A DNA stretch of 60,835 nt from Ruegeria sp. R13_0 (GTDB lineage: Bacteria > Pseudomonadota > Alphaproteobacteria > Rhodobacterales > Rhodobacteraceae), in assembly GCF_017743995.1 (NCBI RefSeq), contig NZ_JAGHRB010000020.1, positions 1-60,835 of the forward strand, in the 5' to 3' direction. Made by a program: the position numbers and the translations under genes. The notes beneath the pieces were generated by a model that worked only from the letters and a program-made list of their open reading frames with translations, was not told where the DNA came from and made no database searches. This document shows positions 23,787 through 33,585 of the stretch, piece after piece. Within the stretch, counting starts at the first letter, position 1; every line of letters starts with the position of its first letter.

Positions 23787-26465
23787 CTATTGCGCGGCCT
23801 GCCGGTAGGCCAAAGGCAGGCTGACGCGGAACGCCGCACCGCCCTGCCCCGGCAGATATGTGATATCGCCGCCCAAACGGTGCATGATCTCGCGGCAAAT
23901 CGCCAGACCCAGCCCGGCACCGCCGGCCTTGTCCCCTCCGACCCGGGCGAATTTCTCAAAAATCATTGACCGCGCATCTGGCGGCACTCCGCTGCCGTTG
24001 TCGATGAAATCCACAACCAGCTGCCCGCCCACATCATGCGCCGAGATCGTCAGAACGGGTTCATCGGCATCACAGTATTTCCGCGCATTGGAGATGAGGT
24101 TGATAAACACCTGCCCCAAGCGGTCGAGATCAGTTTGCAAGGGGATACGCTCGGATGCCTTGCTGCGCCGCACAACCAACCGCTGATCCGTGCCCGCCAG
24201 CGCGCTGGAGATCGACCGATCCAGAACCGAACGCAACGTATCGTCGCCGAGGTTCAACCTGACCTGCCCATTCTCAAGAACGCTGAGGTCGAGTAGATCG
24301 TCCAGCAGACGTGTCAGGCGAAGCGCCTCGTCGTGAATGATGGCGGCATAGCGGGTCTGTTCTTCACCGCTCAGCCCTTCGGTGTCGCGCATAATCTCGG
24401 AAAACGCCCGGATCGAGGTCATGGGCGTGCGCAATTCATGACTGACCTGGCTGAGGAAACTGTCTTTCTGCTCAGATATTTGGGTGAGCTTGGCGTTGGC
24501 ATCGCGCAATTGGCGTGCCGTGCGGCTAAGTTCGGCCGATTTCTCTTCCAACTGGCTGGAATACTCCAACAATTGCGCAGATTCGTCAGCGACGGCCAGG
24601 AGGTCCTCGACCGAAACCGAGGCTCCTCCCACGATCTGCCCGATCATCGCATGCGCGGTGGCCGCCCCTACTGAGCCGCTGAGCTCCCTCTCAAGTCGGG
24701 CCAGAAACCCGGGTGTCGGCTCGGGCAATGGTGAGCGCCCGCCCTGAAGCTCGGCCTCGCGCTGGAACAATTCCTGAGCGGGCGACGTGCCCAGAATGCG
24801 CTGGGTCATGATCATCAGGTCTTCGCTTTGCGCAACCGACCCGGTCCAACCGCGCGGCGCGACCGAGTGGTCAAAGACATTGACAAATTGCGCGCCCTGA
24901 AGCCGCTCCAACGGGCTGGGAAAGCTCAGCAGGGATGCGACGCAGAACACCACCGTATTCAGGGAAATCGACCACATGACCGAATGCACCATTGGGTCGA
25001 TACCTTCGATCCCGAACAGGGCCTGAGGTCGCAGCCATGCAATACCAAATGGTCCGTTCAGCAGCACACTCTCGGGCATCCATGCCGCCCCCATTCCGGG
25101 AAGAAGCAGCGTGTAGATCCATAGAACAAAACCCACGGTCAAACCTGCCAGGGCACCGGTTCTGGTGGCTCCGCGCCAGAACAATCCGCCGACCATCGCG
25201 GGCAGGATTTGCGAAATACCGCTAAAGGCTACCAACCCGATCGAAGCCAGCGCCGCGCCGCCGCCCGACAGGCTGTAGTAGAAATAGCCCAGCGCCATTA
25301 TCGCAGCGATCGAGATACGTCGCGCCATCAATACGATGTTGCGCACGTCTCCGGGCACGGACCCGACCCGCTCGTGCGTGTTCAGCCAGATCGGCATCAC
25401 GACGTGGTTCGACACCATCGTCGACAGGGCCATTGCCGTTACGATCACCATCGAGGTCGCCGACGAGAATCCCCCGATAAAGGACAGCATCGCCAGCCCG
25501 TCCTTGCCCTGCGACAACGGCACGGTCAGAACGAACAGATCCGGGTTGGACCCTTCCGACAACATATCGAGCCCGACAACGGCGATGGGGACAACAAACA
25601 GGCTCATCAGCAGCAAGTATAAGGGAAAGGCCCAGGCGGCGGTGCGCAGATGGCCCTCGTCATCATTCTCAACCACCATCACCTGGAACATGCGCGGCAA
25701 GCACACAAAGGCGGCAGCGGACAGGAAAATAAAGGTCGTCCAGCGACCAGCATCCACTTGCCATTTGCCAATCTCCGAGGCGTCAATCCGCTCCATCATT
25801 GGACCAAAGCCACCGGCAACGCCCCAGACGACGAAGATGCCGACAGCCACCAGCGCAAACAGTTTGACCACCGACTCGACCGCAATGGCAGTGACCACGC
25901 CATGGTGGCGTTCATTGGCATCCAGATTGCGGGTGCCGAACAGGATCGCAAACATCGCCAGCCCAGCCGCCACCCAAAACACGCTTGAGCCTTCGCGGTA
26001 GAGACCCGAGGGGTCGGCCTCGGCAAAGATCGAGAAAGACAGGGTAATCGACTGCAATTGCAGCGCGATATAGGGCGTGCCACCAATCACGGCCAAAATC
26101 GTGACACACACCGCCAGCGTGTTCGACTTGCCATAGCGCGAGGACAACAGGTCCGCGATTGATGTCACGCGCTGGCTGCGCCCCACACGCACCAGTTTGC
26201 GCAGTCCCCACCACCAGCTGATCATCACCAGAGTCGGCCCGAGGTAGATAGTCACGAACTCCAACCCCGACCGCGCCGCGTTGCCGACCGCGCCGTAAAA
26301 AGTCCAGGCTGTGCAGTAGATCGACAGCGACAGCGTGTAAATCAAAGGGGAGCGCAGCCATTTGCCCCGCCCGGCCACCGCCATCCTGTCTGCGGCAAAG
26401 GCGACGCCGAACAAAAGAACGACATAGCCCAGACAGACCAGAATCAGGACGTTCAGCGTTGCCAT
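23787..26465 (-). CDS. Transporter-histidine kinase fusion (CbrA type)
   Basis: 892 residues. The N-terminal two thirds (about 1-530) form a sodium:solute symporter-like membrane domain with about 13 helices (YTLSLSIYCTAWTFYGAVGN). A linker and PAS-like stretch lead to a HisKA domain with phospho-accepting His676 in SQVSHELRTPMTS, then a HATPase domain with N box NLISNARKY, G1 DNGSGVP and G2 GGAGLGLAI. CbrA-like kinases regulate carbon and nitrogen use, with the transporter part serving as sensor or uptake unit. It is last in an operon with a response regulator and a small membrane protein, overlapping the latter by 1 base. Confidence 0.93.
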   Translation of the reverse strand: MATLNVLILVCLGYVVLLFGVAFAADRMAVAGRGKWLRSPLIYTLSLSIYCTAWTFYGAVGNAARSGLEFVTIYLGPTLVMISWWWGLRKLVRVGRSQRVTSIADLLSSRYGKSNTLAVCVTILAVIGGTPYIALQLQSITLSFSIFAEADPSGLYREGSSVFWVAAGLAMFAILFGTRNLDANERHHGVVTAIAVESVVKLFALVAVGIFVVWGVAGGFGPMMERIDASEIGKWQVDAGRWTTFIFLSAAAFVCLPRMFQVMVVENDDEGHLRTAAWAFPLYLLLMSLFVVPIAVVGLDMLSEGSNPDLFVLTVPLSQGKDGLAMLSFIGGFSSATSMVIVTAMALSTMVSNHVVMPIWLNTHERVGSVPGDVRNIVLMARRISIAAIMALGYFYYSLSGGGAALASIGLVAFSGISQILPAMVGGLFWRGATRTGALAGLTVGFVLWIYTLLLPGMGAAWMPESVLLNGPFGIAWLRPQALFGIEGIDPMVHSVMWSISLNTVVFCVASLLSFPSPLERLQGAQFVNVFDHSVAPRGWTGSVAQSEDLMIMTQRILGTSPAQELFQREAELQGGRSPLPEPTPGFLARLERELSGSVGAATAHAMIGQIVGGASVSVEDLLAVADESAQLLEYSSQLEEKSAELSRTARQLRDANAKLTQISEQKDSFLSQVSHELRTPMTSIRAFSEIMRDTEGLSGEEQTRYAAIIHDEALRLTRLLDDLLDLSVLENGQVRLNLGDDTLRSVLDRSISSALAGTDQRLVVRRSKASERIPLQTDLDRLGQVFINLISNARKYCDADEPVLTISAHDVGGQLVVDFIDNGSGVPPDARSMIFEKFARVGGDKAGGAGLGLAICREIMHRLGGDITYLPGQGGAAFRVSLPLAYRQAAQ

Positions 26466-26773
26466 CAGCCCGCGTCCGACCCGTGGCTGTCATCCACGCC
26501 AGAGCGCCGGGCAACGAAGCCAAAAAACAGGCTGATCAGAATCAGACCAATCCAGCAGGCGAAAATATAGAAGATCGCCGACGACAGCGGCACACCACCG
26601 GATTCAGACTCGGCATCCGGCCACAGCAGCGGTAGCACCAGTAGTGCTCCACCCAGAAATGGCAGTAACCGAGCCGAATCCGCCAGCCTACGCCGACGAT
26701 AGCTTTGCCGTTCCAGAAACAAAGAGGGCCGCGCACCGCGCGACGTGCGGTCCTGACCCTCGGACGACGTCAT
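26465..26773 (-). CDS. Small membrane protein between response regulator and kinase
   Basis: 102 residues: a basic N-terminal part (LERQSYRRRRLADSARLL), two membrane helices (about 38-52 and 65-90) and a short acidic tail. It overlaps the response regulator by 4 bases and the kinase by 1, so it is certainly part of the operon. It resembles the small DUF-type helper that accompanies transporter-kinases in this lineage; the function is unknown and a kinase-subunit role is inference. Confidence 0.8.
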   Translation of the reverse strand: MTSSEGQDRTSRGARPSLFLERQSYRRRRLADSARLLPFLGGALLVLPLLWPDAESESGGVPLSSAIFYIFACWIGLILISLFFGFVARRSGVDDSHGSDAG

Positions 26774-27150
26774 AACTGCGTCGCCTGCGCATGCAGATCG
26801 CGCACGGCGGTCAGCACCTCGGCGTTGGAAAACGGTTTGGTCATAAAGCGGCTGACACCCGCATTCTCGGCCATCTCACGATCTCTGGACTGCCCGCGCG
26901 CGGTCAGCATCAGAACCGGCAGGTCCTTCATGTCGTCCAAGGCGCGCAGATCGCGCAGAATGTCCATCCCGCTCTTGCCGGGTAGCATCACGTCCAGAAT
27001 CACCAGATCGGGCTGCGCGCCCTGAATCACCTGAAGCGCATCCGCACCATCGCCGTGTGTCTCGACCTGCCACCCCTCACGAGTCAGCAAGAACCGGATG
27101 GCCTCGGCGATGTTGGGCTCATCCTCAATCAACAGAACCTTACGGCTCAT
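26770..27150 (-). CDS. Stand-alone response regulator receiver
   Basis: 126 residues, a lone CheY-like receiver with no output domain. Acidic pair Glu9/Asp10 (LLIEDEPN), phospho-acceptor Asp53 (VILDVMLPGKSG), conserved Thr in MLTARG and Lys105 in MTKPFS are present. It leads the operon with the small membrane protein and the transporter-kinase, its probable partner. Without an output domain it must signal through another protein. Confidence 0.95.
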   Translation of the reverse strand: MSRKVLLIEDEPNIAEAIRFLLTREGWQVETHGDGADALQVIQGAQPDLVILDVMLPGKSGMDILRDLRALDDMKDLPVLMLTARGQSRDREMAENAGVSRFMTKPFSNAEVLTAVRDLHAQATQL

Positions 27151-27227
27151 TTGTGTATATCCTCCCGATGACTGGCCTCCACCCCGGAACCGGTCTTGGC
27201 CAGATTAAGCGGTTGTTCGGGAACCTG

Positions 27228-28526
27228 TCAAAAGCCTTCGCTGAGAATTGACGGCTCGCGACGAGAACCGCAATCGCCGCTTGGGCAAATCCGGCAGCTT
27301 GGACCGACCCGTGTCGTCTCTGCGTTCGGTTCGGCATCAACTAGTGGCCGTATCAGCATGGCCGCGCGATACGATGGTTCCTGTTCATATCCGGACACGC
27401 CGTGCGGCCAGGCATAAGCATGACATTCGAACATTGCAGCAGCACGCCCCTGCTGCGCGACCTGCCGTCTGATCGGAACCAGAGGCCGGTTCAGCGCAGA
27501 AAACAGCGGCCAATGCGGGCAGGCCTCGCCGTGGCGTGGCAGTGACAGGCCGGGGACAGGCTTTAGAAACAGGATACTGCCCGAGCCGTCGCAGATCACC
27601 AGCCCCACCGGTCGGCTCAACACCCCTTCAGGCAGGCCAGCCAAGCGTCGGAACACTGTCGGCAGATCGACCGAGAATCGCCGCGCCAGTTCCAGAGGGT
27701 TCGGATCACCATCTGCCAGCGTGGTTTTGAGGGCATCAAGCGGCATGGCCTTGGCGTCAGCCTCACTCTGCCTAAGCCATTCCCCTGCAAGGTTACGTGC
27801 AGCGGAGGTATTCAGACCGCCTAGATCAATGACATCTGCCCCCTGACCAGCGTCGAGTTCGGGAAAGCTGTAGCCGCGCGCCTCAAGAAACACCTCGACC
27901 TCTTCCAGCGGTGCGCCACGCGGGTCTTTCGCCGTATCGCTTTCGTCTAGGTAGGTCACCAGCGCCTTTGAACTGTCGGCCAGTCGTTCGGCATCCTGAT
28001 GAAGGTTCTGGTGGAACCGGTCCTGCCACTCGGCGTCGATATCCTGAGGGTCGGCCAGAATCGCTGCGGTCGACCGAATCGCCGCTGCGGTGGACAGCAC
28101 CTCGTGCATCGAGGCTGCCAGATGCGGGTCATGGGTCAATCGGTCCGAAAGCGTTGCAACCGTCCGTTCCAGCGACACGACACGCCGGTGCATCTGCGCC
28201 AAAACCCCCGACCAGCCGGGAAAGCGGCCTGCAAATTCCTCAAGCGTTTCAATCTCGGCCTGCTGGCCCACCGCATCAGCCGCCGCCTCGCGTAAAGCCG
28301 ATATCAAGGTCGCTTCGATCCCTTGCGTCAAAACGGAGGGCTCAACTGCCAGCGCCCCTGCAATATCGACCAGCAATTTGCCCCCGATCCGGCGGCGGTT
28401 GTGTTCGATCAGGTTTAGGTAAGAGGCCGAGATCCCCACCTGTCGCGCAAGCTCTGCCTGCCTCAGACCCGCGATCTGCCGTCTTTCGCGGATCCGGCTA
28501 CCGGTCAGCAAATCCCGCATGGTCAA
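27228..28526 (-). CDS. XRE-type regulator of the short-chain fatty acyl family (ScfR-like)
   Basis: 432 residues. An N-terminal helix-turn-helix (residues about 9-65, RQAELARQVGISASYLNLIE) is followed by a long helical region and a DUF2083-like C-terminal domain (LARRFSVDLPTVFRRLAGLP) ending in a Cys motif (CRICPSGDCGSRREP). Relatives control propionate, acetate or methylcitrate metabolism by sensing acyl-CoAs. It is divergent from the PAS-LuxR gene across 177 bases, and no metabolic target lies adjacent. Confidence 0.88.
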   Translation of the reverse strand: MTMRDLLTGSRIRERRQIAGLRQAELARQVGISASYLNLIEHNRRRIGGKLLVDIAGALAVEPSVLTQGIEATLISALREAAADAVGQQAEIETLEEFAGRFPGWSGVLAQMHRRVVSLERTVATLSDRLTHDPHLAASMHEVLSTAAAIRSTAAILADPQDIDAEWQDRFHQNLHQDAERLADSSKALVTYLDESDTAKDPRGAPLEEVEVFLEARGYSFPELDAGQGADVIDLGGLNTSAARNLAGEWLRQSEADAKAMPLDALKTTLADGDPNPLELARRFSVDLPTVFRRLAGLPEGVLSRPVGLVICDGSGSILFLKPVPGLSLPRHGEACPHWPLFSALNRPLVPIRRQVAQQGRAAAMFECHAYAWPHGVSGYEQEPSYRAAMLIRPLVDAEPNAETTRVGPSCRICPSGDCGSRREPSILSEGF

Positions 28527-28703
28527 GGTCCTCAGTCACGTTCAGCTATCTTTGGTTGGCCGTATTTTCAGTTTATCCTATCATTTTCTTGGTGTTATGC
28601 ATCAGTTTTCAGAGCGAATTGACAAGATTAACAACGTACGGCCCTCGGCCGCACCGCCAGACGCGCTTCGCCCCTTCTCATTTCCTGCATTTACCGCCAC
28701 CAT

Positions 28704-29246
28704 ATGGGTATGAGCGATCCAGCTTTTGAATATGCACCCATCGGCCTTGTCGAATTGGAAAACCGCATCATCAGACGGTGCAATTTGCAATTTGCGCGGA
28801 CCTTTGGCGGGGATGAAGCCGAATACAACAACATGCCCTTGCTGCATCTCTACCCCTCGGTCGCGGATTGGGAGAGAATCGGACAGCGCAGCCTGCAAGT
28901 GATGCGCGATACCGGCTATTACACCGATGAACGGGTGATGCGACGTCGGAACGGAGACCTGTTTTGGTGCCGCGCGCGCGGACGCTCGCTGACCCCTGAC
29001 GACCCGTTTCGCCATGGAATCTGGAGCTTTTCCGACATTTCAGAGGAGCGGCCGCTGGTGGAACTGACCGTGCGCGAGCGTGAAGTGGCGATCCTGTCTT
29101 GCCGCGGCCTGTCGGCCAAGGAAATCGGCATGGAGCTTGGCCTGAGCTACCGTACGATCGAGGCTTACCGCGCCCGACTGCTGGAAAAATTTGGCGCTCG
29201 CAAACTGCCGGAACTGGTCGCAAAGCTCTCTGGTATGCCCCTGTAG
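28704..29246 (+). CDS. PAS-domain LuxR-type transcription regulator
   Basis: 180 residues. A PAS domain spans about 8-115 (YAPIGLVELENRIIRRCNLQ to GIWSFSDISEE) and a LuxR/FixJ helix-turn-helix about 118-175 (LTVREREVAILSCRGLSAKE, LSYRTIEAYRARLLEKFGA). It has no receiver domain, so it probably senses through the PAS pocket. A second ATG two codons in (28710) is equally possible. Its nearest neighbour is the divergent ScfR gene. Confidence 0.9.
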   Translation: MGMSDPAFEYAPIGLVELENRIIRRCNLQFARTFGGDEAEYNNMPLLHLYPSVADWERIGQRSLQVMRDTGYYTDERVMRRRNGDLFWCRARGRSLTPDDPFRHGIWSFSDISEERPLVELTVREREVAILSCRGLSAKEIGMELGLSYRTIEAYRARLLEKFGARKLPELVAKLSGMPL

Positions 29247-29397
29247 GTACAACCACTCGCAATAAACCGTCCAAACCCCCTGTTTTCAGGCTTAAACGGC
29301 GCTTTTCATGGCTGCTCGCTTGGCTTATAACGCTGCGTAATCAGATCGAAGCCCGCGCAAACACAGACGGGCCAAAGGGGAACCTTCGAGGATACTC

Positions 29398-29892
29398 ATG
29401 ACAGATACCAAACACGAAGCGGATGTGGCGTTCATCAAAGCCTTGGCCGAATTGCTGCGCGAAAATGACCTGACCGAGCTGCAGGTCAAACGCGAATATG
29501 GCGAGGAAGACAGCCTGAACGTGCGCGTCAGCCGCGCAGCACAGGCGGTTGCCGCTCCGGTTCAGGTCGCCGTTCCGGCTGCAGCCGCAGCTCCTGTCGC
29601 TGCCGCGCCGGCCCCTGCAGCAGCCCCCGCCGCAGATGTGGAAGACCCGGCCAGCCATCCCGGCGCTGTGACCTCGCCCATGGTCGGCACAGTATACATG
29701 CAGCCCGAGCCCGGCGCGCCCTCTTTCGTTTCGGTCGGTGCGTCTGTTTCCGAAGGAGACACGCTGCTGATCGTCGAAGCGATGAAAACCATGAACCACA
29801 TCCACGCGCCCAAATCGGGCACCGTGAAACGCATTCTGGTCGGCGATGGCGACGCTGTGGAATTCGGCACCCCTCTGGTCATCATCGAGTAA
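29398..29892 (+). CDS. accB: Biotin carboxyl carrier protein of acetyl-CoA carboxylase
   Basis: 164 residues. An N-terminal helical part ([20 protein letters not shown]) is followed by a mobile Ala/Pro linker (about 50-80) and the biotinyl domain, with Lys130 in [10 protein letters not shown] as the biotinylation site. It carries CO2 between AccC and AccAD for fatty acid synthesis. It is followed 9 bases later by accC. Confidence 0.97.
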   Translation: MTDTKHEADVAFIKALAELLRENDLTELQVKREYGEEDSLNVRVSRAAQAVAAPVQVAVPAAAAAPVAAAPAPAAAPAADVEDPASHPGAVTSPMVGTVYMQPEPGAPSFVSVGASVSEGDTLLIVEAMKTMNHIHAPKSGTVKRILVGDGDAVEFGTPLVIIE

Positions 29893-29901
29893 GGCGGGCC
29901 C

Positions 29902-31251
29902 ATGTTCGACAAGATCCTGATTGCCAACCGAGGCGAGATCGCCCTGCGCGTCATCCGCGCCGCGCGCGAGATGGGGATTAAGACGGTCGCCGTCCACTCC
30001 ACCGCCGACAGCGACGCGATGCATGTGCGCATGGCGGACGAATCGGTCTGCATCGGCCCCCCGCCCAGCCCGCAAAGCTATCTGTCTGTCCCCGCGATCA
30101 TCTCGGCCTGTGAGATCACCGGCGCGCAGGCGATCCACCCCGGCTATGGCTTCCTATCCGAGAACGCTGAGTTCGTGCAGATTGTCGAAGACCACGACAT
30201 CACCTTCATCGGCCCCACCGCCGAACATATCCGCGTGATGGGCGACAAGATCACCGCAAAGGACACGATGAAGGCGCTGGGTGTGCCGTGTGTTCCCGGC
30301 TCCGACGGTGGCGTTCCAACGTTGGAAGACGCAAAGCGCATCGGTGAGGAATTCGGCTATCCCGTCATCATCAAAGCAACAGCCGGTGGCGGCGGGCGCG
30401 GCATGAAAGTCGCGATGAGTGCGGATGAAATGGAAAGCGCCTTCATGACCGCGCGCGCCGAAGGCAAGGCCGCTTTTGGCAACGATGAGGTCTATATCGA
30501 AAAGTACCTCACCACGCCGCGCCATATCGAAATACAGGTCTTCGGTGACGGCAAAGGCAACGCCGTCCACCTGGGTGAGCGCGACTGCTCGCTTCAGCGT
30601 CGTCACCAGAAGGTGTTCGAAGAGGCCCCCGGTCCCTGCATCACCCCCGAAGAACGCGCCAAGATCGGCAAAATCTGCGCCGACGCGGTGGCCAAGATCA
30701 ACTATATCGGCGCCGGCACCATCGAGTTCCTGTACGAAAAAGGCGAGTTCTACTTCATCGAGATGAACACCCGCCTGCAGGTTGAACACCCGGTGACCGA
30801 GGGTATCTTCGGCGTCGATCTGGTGCGCGAACAAATCCGCGTGGCCTCGGGCTTGCCGATGTCGTTCGGACAAGATGATCTTGAGATCAACGGCCACGCC
30901 ATCGAGGTTCGGATCAACGCAGAAAAACTGCCCAACTTCTCGCCCTGCCCCGGCAAGATCAGCGCGTATCACGCACCGGGTGGTTTGGGCGTGCGGATGG
31001 ATTCCGCGCTCTATGACGGCTACTCAATCCCGCCATATTACGACTCGCTGATTGCCAAGCTGATCGTTCAGGGCCGTGACCGGGCTGAGGCTCTGGCCCG
31101 CCTGGAACGCGCTTTGGGAGAGCTGATCGTAGACGGCATCGACACCACAGTGCCTCTGTTCCACGCGCTGTTGCAGGAGCCGGACATCCATAGCGGCGAC
31201 TACAATATCCACTGGCTGGAGCATTGGCTTGCGGAGAATATGGCCGACTAA
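29902..31251 (+). CDS. accC: Biotin carboxylase subunit of acetyl-CoA carboxylase
   Basis: 449 residues of ATP-grasp enzyme. The [20 protein letters not shown] start, the Gly-rich loop [14 protein letters not shown], the [15 protein letters not shown] segment and [14 protein letters not shown] are all canonical. It carboxylates biotin on AccB with bicarbonate and ATP. It lies directly behind accB in the usual two-gene operon. Confidence 0.98.
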   Translation: MFDKILIANRGEIALRVIRAAREMGIKTVAVHSTADSDAMHVRMADESVCIGPPPSPQSYLSVPAIISACEITGAQAIHPGYGFLSENAEFVQIVEDHDITFIGPTAEHIRVMGDKITAKDTMKALGVPCVPGSDGGVPTLEDAKRIGEEFGYPVIIKATAGGGGRGMKVAMSADEMESAFMTARAEGKAAFGNDEVYIEKYLTTPRHIEIQVFGDGKGNAVHLGERDCSLQRRHQKVFEEAPGPCITPEERAKIGKICADAVAKINYIGAGTIEFLYEKGEFYFIEMNTRLQVEHPVTEGIFGVDLVREQIRVASGLPMSFGQDDLEINGHAIEVRINAEKLPNFSPCPGKISAYHAPGGLGVRMDSALYDGYSIPPYYDSLIAKLIVQGRDRAEALARLERALGELIVDGIDTTVPLFHALLQEPDIHSGDYNIHWLEHWLAENMAD

Positions 31252-31299
31252 CCCCACAGGGCCGGTTGGCATGCGCCGTCCGGCCCTTGGATGTTCCTC

Positions 31300-31932
31300 A
31301 TGAGCCTGTCACCAGAACTCTTGCTGCATGGCTATTCGATCGGCATCTTCCCGATGGCCGAGCATCGCGATGACCCGGACCTGTTCTGGGTCGACCCCAA
31401 ATTCCGCGGGGTTTTCCCGCTGGACGGTTTCCACATCTCGCGCAGCCTTGCAAAGCGGATACGGAGATGCGGCTTTTCCATCTCGATCAATCAGGATTTT
31501 GAAGGCGTCGTCGATGGGTGTGCCGATCGTGCAGACACATGGATTAACGCCGAGCTGCGCGACCTGTATCGACAGGTGTACAACGCAGGCCAAGCACACT
31601 CTCTGGAAGTATGGGAAGATGACCAGCTTGTCGGAGGCGTTTTCGGAGTGGCCTTGGGCGCTGCGTTCTTTGGCGAGAGCATGTTCTCACGTCGCACAGA
31701 CGCCTCGAAAATCGCGCTGGCTTATCTGGTGGACCGCCTGCGACAGACCGGTTTTCAGCTATTCGATACTCAGTTTCTGACCGCCCATCTGGCCTCACTC
31801 GGCGCGATCGAAATCCCCCGCAGTGACTACAGAAAAGCGCTGGAAGAAGCGATTGGCGATAGCGCCGACTTTGCCGCCGAGGTGCCTCAGTCCGCCGATG
31901 GAGTGATACAGCGGATCACCCAAACGTCGTAG
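31300..31932 (+). CDS. aat: Leucyl/phenylalanyl-tRNA-protein transferase
   Basis: 210 residues. The start gives the family's usual opening (SPELLLHGYSIGIFPMAE); an ATG three codons upstream is an alternative. The core motifs FWVDPKFRGVFPLDGFHISR, GGVFGVALGAAFFGESMFSR and LFDTQFLTAHLASLGA are present. It adds Leu or Phe to N-terminal Lys/Arg of proteins for ClpS/ClpAP degradation. Its 3' end overlaps the convergent DUF2155 gene by 46 bases. Confidence 0.96.
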   Translation: MSLSPELLLHGYSIGIFPMAEHRDDPDLFWVDPKFRGVFPLDGFHISRSLAKRIRRCGFSISINQDFEGVVDGCADRADTWINAELRDLYRQVYNAGQAHSLEVWEDDQLVGGVFGVALGAAFFGESMFSRRTDASKIALAYLVDRLRQTGFQLFDTQFLTAHLASLGAIEIPRSDYRKALEEAIGDSADFAAEVPQSADGVIQRITQTS

Positions 31933-32255
31933 CGCGAATGATCCAAGGCATTCAGTGCCGGAGAGGTCGCGATCATCCAGCCGTCAAACAACTGCTCCGC
32001 CTTGCCCTGTTCCCAGATGGTCAGGAAAGCAAACGCATCCCCGGTGGGGTTGTCGACCGGATAGCGGCAATCCCCCAAGGCGACATCCAGACCAAAGACG
32101 GCCTGTGTTTCACCAGTCTGCAGCTCAACATCCACGGTCTGACCGTTGACCTTATCCAAGCCGCGCAACATAGCGCCGGGCCCGGACTGAACCGTTTGCT
32201 GAGCCGTCACGGATGTCGCGGCCAGCGCCAACGCAAATGCCAGAGCGCGTATCAT
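31887..32255 (-). CDS. Exported DUF2155 protein
   Basis: 122 residues with a signal peptide ending SVTA-QQTV. The DUF2155 core (AMLRGLDKVNGQTVDVELQT, CRYPVDNPTGDAFAFLTI, LFDGWMIATSPALNALDHSR) is characteristic and carries two cysteines (DCRYP, IRCIT) that probably form a disulfide. The family accompanies aat and accBC in Rhodobacterales; role unknown. It overlaps the mlaD gene by 4 bases. Confidence 0.92.
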   Translation of the reverse strand: MIRALAFALALAATSVTAQQTVQSGPGAMLRGLDKVNGQTVDVELQTGETQAVFGLDVALGDCRYPVDNPTGDAFAFLTIWEQGKAEQLFDGWMIATSPALNALDHSRYDVWVIRCITPSAD

Positions 32256-32704
32256 TCGCTGCCGTCCCCGGCCACAAACTTCACCAGCAACGAGATCAGG
32301 CTGACCGCGCCCTGCGTATCTTCGATCTGATCGCCGGGCTCAAAATAGAACGGAGACCCGCCGGGCATTACCTCAACGAAATTGCCCCCCAACAACCCTT
32401 CGGAGGAAATCACGATGGCACTGTCATCGGGCACGAGAACACCATCCGCGACCGAAAATGTCGTATCAGCGCGGTAGGTCTCGGGGTTCAGGGTCACGTC
32501 GGTAACGGTCCCGATTTTGACGCCCGCAAGGCGCACATCGGTTCCAACGTTGACACCTTCTAGCGACCGGAAGGACGCGCCCAGCTCATATCCGGCACTG
32601 CCTTGCGACAGGCCGGTGGATTGACTGGCATATACACCAAACGCGACGGCGCAGGCCAAGACGGCACCGCCGACGAATACTTCGGTCCAGTTGTGGGTCG
32701 ACAT
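32252..32704 (-). CDS. mlaD: MlaD-family phospholipid-transport substrate-binding protein
   Basis: 150 residues. One N-terminal membrane helix (EVFVGGAVLACAVAFGVYAS) anchors a single MCE domain (YELGASFRSLEGVNVGTDVR, LAGVKIGTVTDVTLNPETYR, SSEGLLGGNFVEVMPGGSPF). MlaD forms the hexameric ring that receives phospholipids between outer membrane and the MlaFE transporter. No mlaE/F are adjacent. The ATG at 32704 is chosen over upstream codons that give a disordered extension. Confidence 0.93.
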   Translation of the reverse strand: MSTHNWTEVFVGGAVLACAVAFGVYASQSTGLSQGSAGYELGASFRSLEGVNVGTDVRLAGVKIGTVTDVTLNPETYRADTTFSVADGVLVPDDSAIVISSEGLLGGNFVEVMPGGSPFYFEPGDQIEDTQGAVSLISLLVKFVAGDGSE

Positions 32705-32717
32705 TGCTCGCCTCGTC

Positions 32718-33101
32718 TTATTCCGGGCTCCAGGCCTCGTAGTCCTTACGCTCAACAGGCTCTGCCCGGCGCAAGGACCCCGCAGGGGTGTAAGCAAGCG
32801 CGGTGCCTGTCAGGTTCTCCTGATGCGGTTTTTCCCAGGCCTTGTGCGCCAGCGGTTTGTCTGTCGGCGGCTCATCCCAGGTACGGTGCAGCCACCCGTG
32901 CCAATCGGGATCAACCCTGCTGGCTTCAGCCTCACCGTTGAAAATCACCCAGCGTTTGCTGTCATCGGCGGTTTTATAAAAGACGTTGCCTTCATTGTCC
33001 TCGCCAACTTTAACACCTTTACGCGCAGTGAAAATCTGTGTGTTAAGGGTTGCCCCGTTCCACCAGGTTACGGCCCGCAAAAGAGTGTTCAGGATGCCCA
33101 T
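32718..33101 (-). CDS. NADH:ubiquinone oxidoreductase subunit, NDUFA12 (B17.2) homologue
   Basis: 127 residues. Starting at [16 protein letters not shown] it follows the mitochondrial B17.2 subunit: [51 protein letters not shown] and [12 protein letters not shown]. It is a supernumerary complex I subunit typical of alphaproteobacteria. It is encoded away from the nuo cluster, 13 bases ahead of mlaD in the same direction. Confidence 0.94.
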   Translation of the reverse strand: MGILNTLLRAVTWWNGATLNTQIFTARKGVKVGEDNEGNVFYKTADDSKRWVIFNGEAEASRVDPDWHGWLHRTWDEPPTDKPLAHKAWEKPHQENLTGTALAYTPAGSLRRAEPVERKDYEAWSPE

Positions 33102-33180
33102 GATCCGCCTCCGCCAATTCGGTCCCGAGAAGGTATGACCCAAAGGCGCGCCAAGGTCCAGTACCCGCCGCGTGACTGCG

Positions 33181-33546
33181 TCACTGCGGCAATAAAGCGG
33201 TCACTTCGATCTCGATCCGGTATTTGGGGTCGATCAGACCGCATTCAATCATCGTCGCAGCCGGTGGATTGGCTCCGAAAACCTCGGACAACACGGGCCA
33301 GCACGGCTCGAATTCGGTCCGGTCGGGCAGCATGTAGGTCACGCGAACAACATCGGCGAAACCTGCACCAGCTTCCTCCAAGGCTTTTCCGATGACGTCC
33401 AATGCTGATCTGCATTGATCGACGACGCTCTCACCCTGTCCAACAGTGCCGGAAACGTGAACCCACCCTCCGGCCACCACGGCGCGGCAATAGCCGACCT
33501 TGCCCTCGAATTCACCACCTGAAGAGATACGCTTGATTGCGGTCAC
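33181..33546 (-). CDS. RidA-family enamine/imine deaminase-like protein
   Basis: 121 residues of the YjgF/YER057c fold. Core segments [54 protein letters not shown] and [15 protein letters not shown] are visible. The canonical C-terminal substrate Arg of RidA is not in its usual PxxxRxxVEV context: here it is [10 protein letters not shown], so this is a RidA-like subfamily and may not act on 2-aminoacrylate. Likely monocistronic. Confidence 0.85.
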   Translation of the reverse strand: MTAIKRISSGGEFEGKVGYCRAVVAGGWVHVSGTVGQGESVVDQCRSALDVIGKALEEAGAGFADVVRVTYMLPDRTEFEPCWPVLSEVFGANPPAATMIECGLIDPKYRIEIEVTALLPQ

Positions 33547-33585
33547 GGTTCATTTCTCCGAGAATTTGAATATCATGAATTTATG

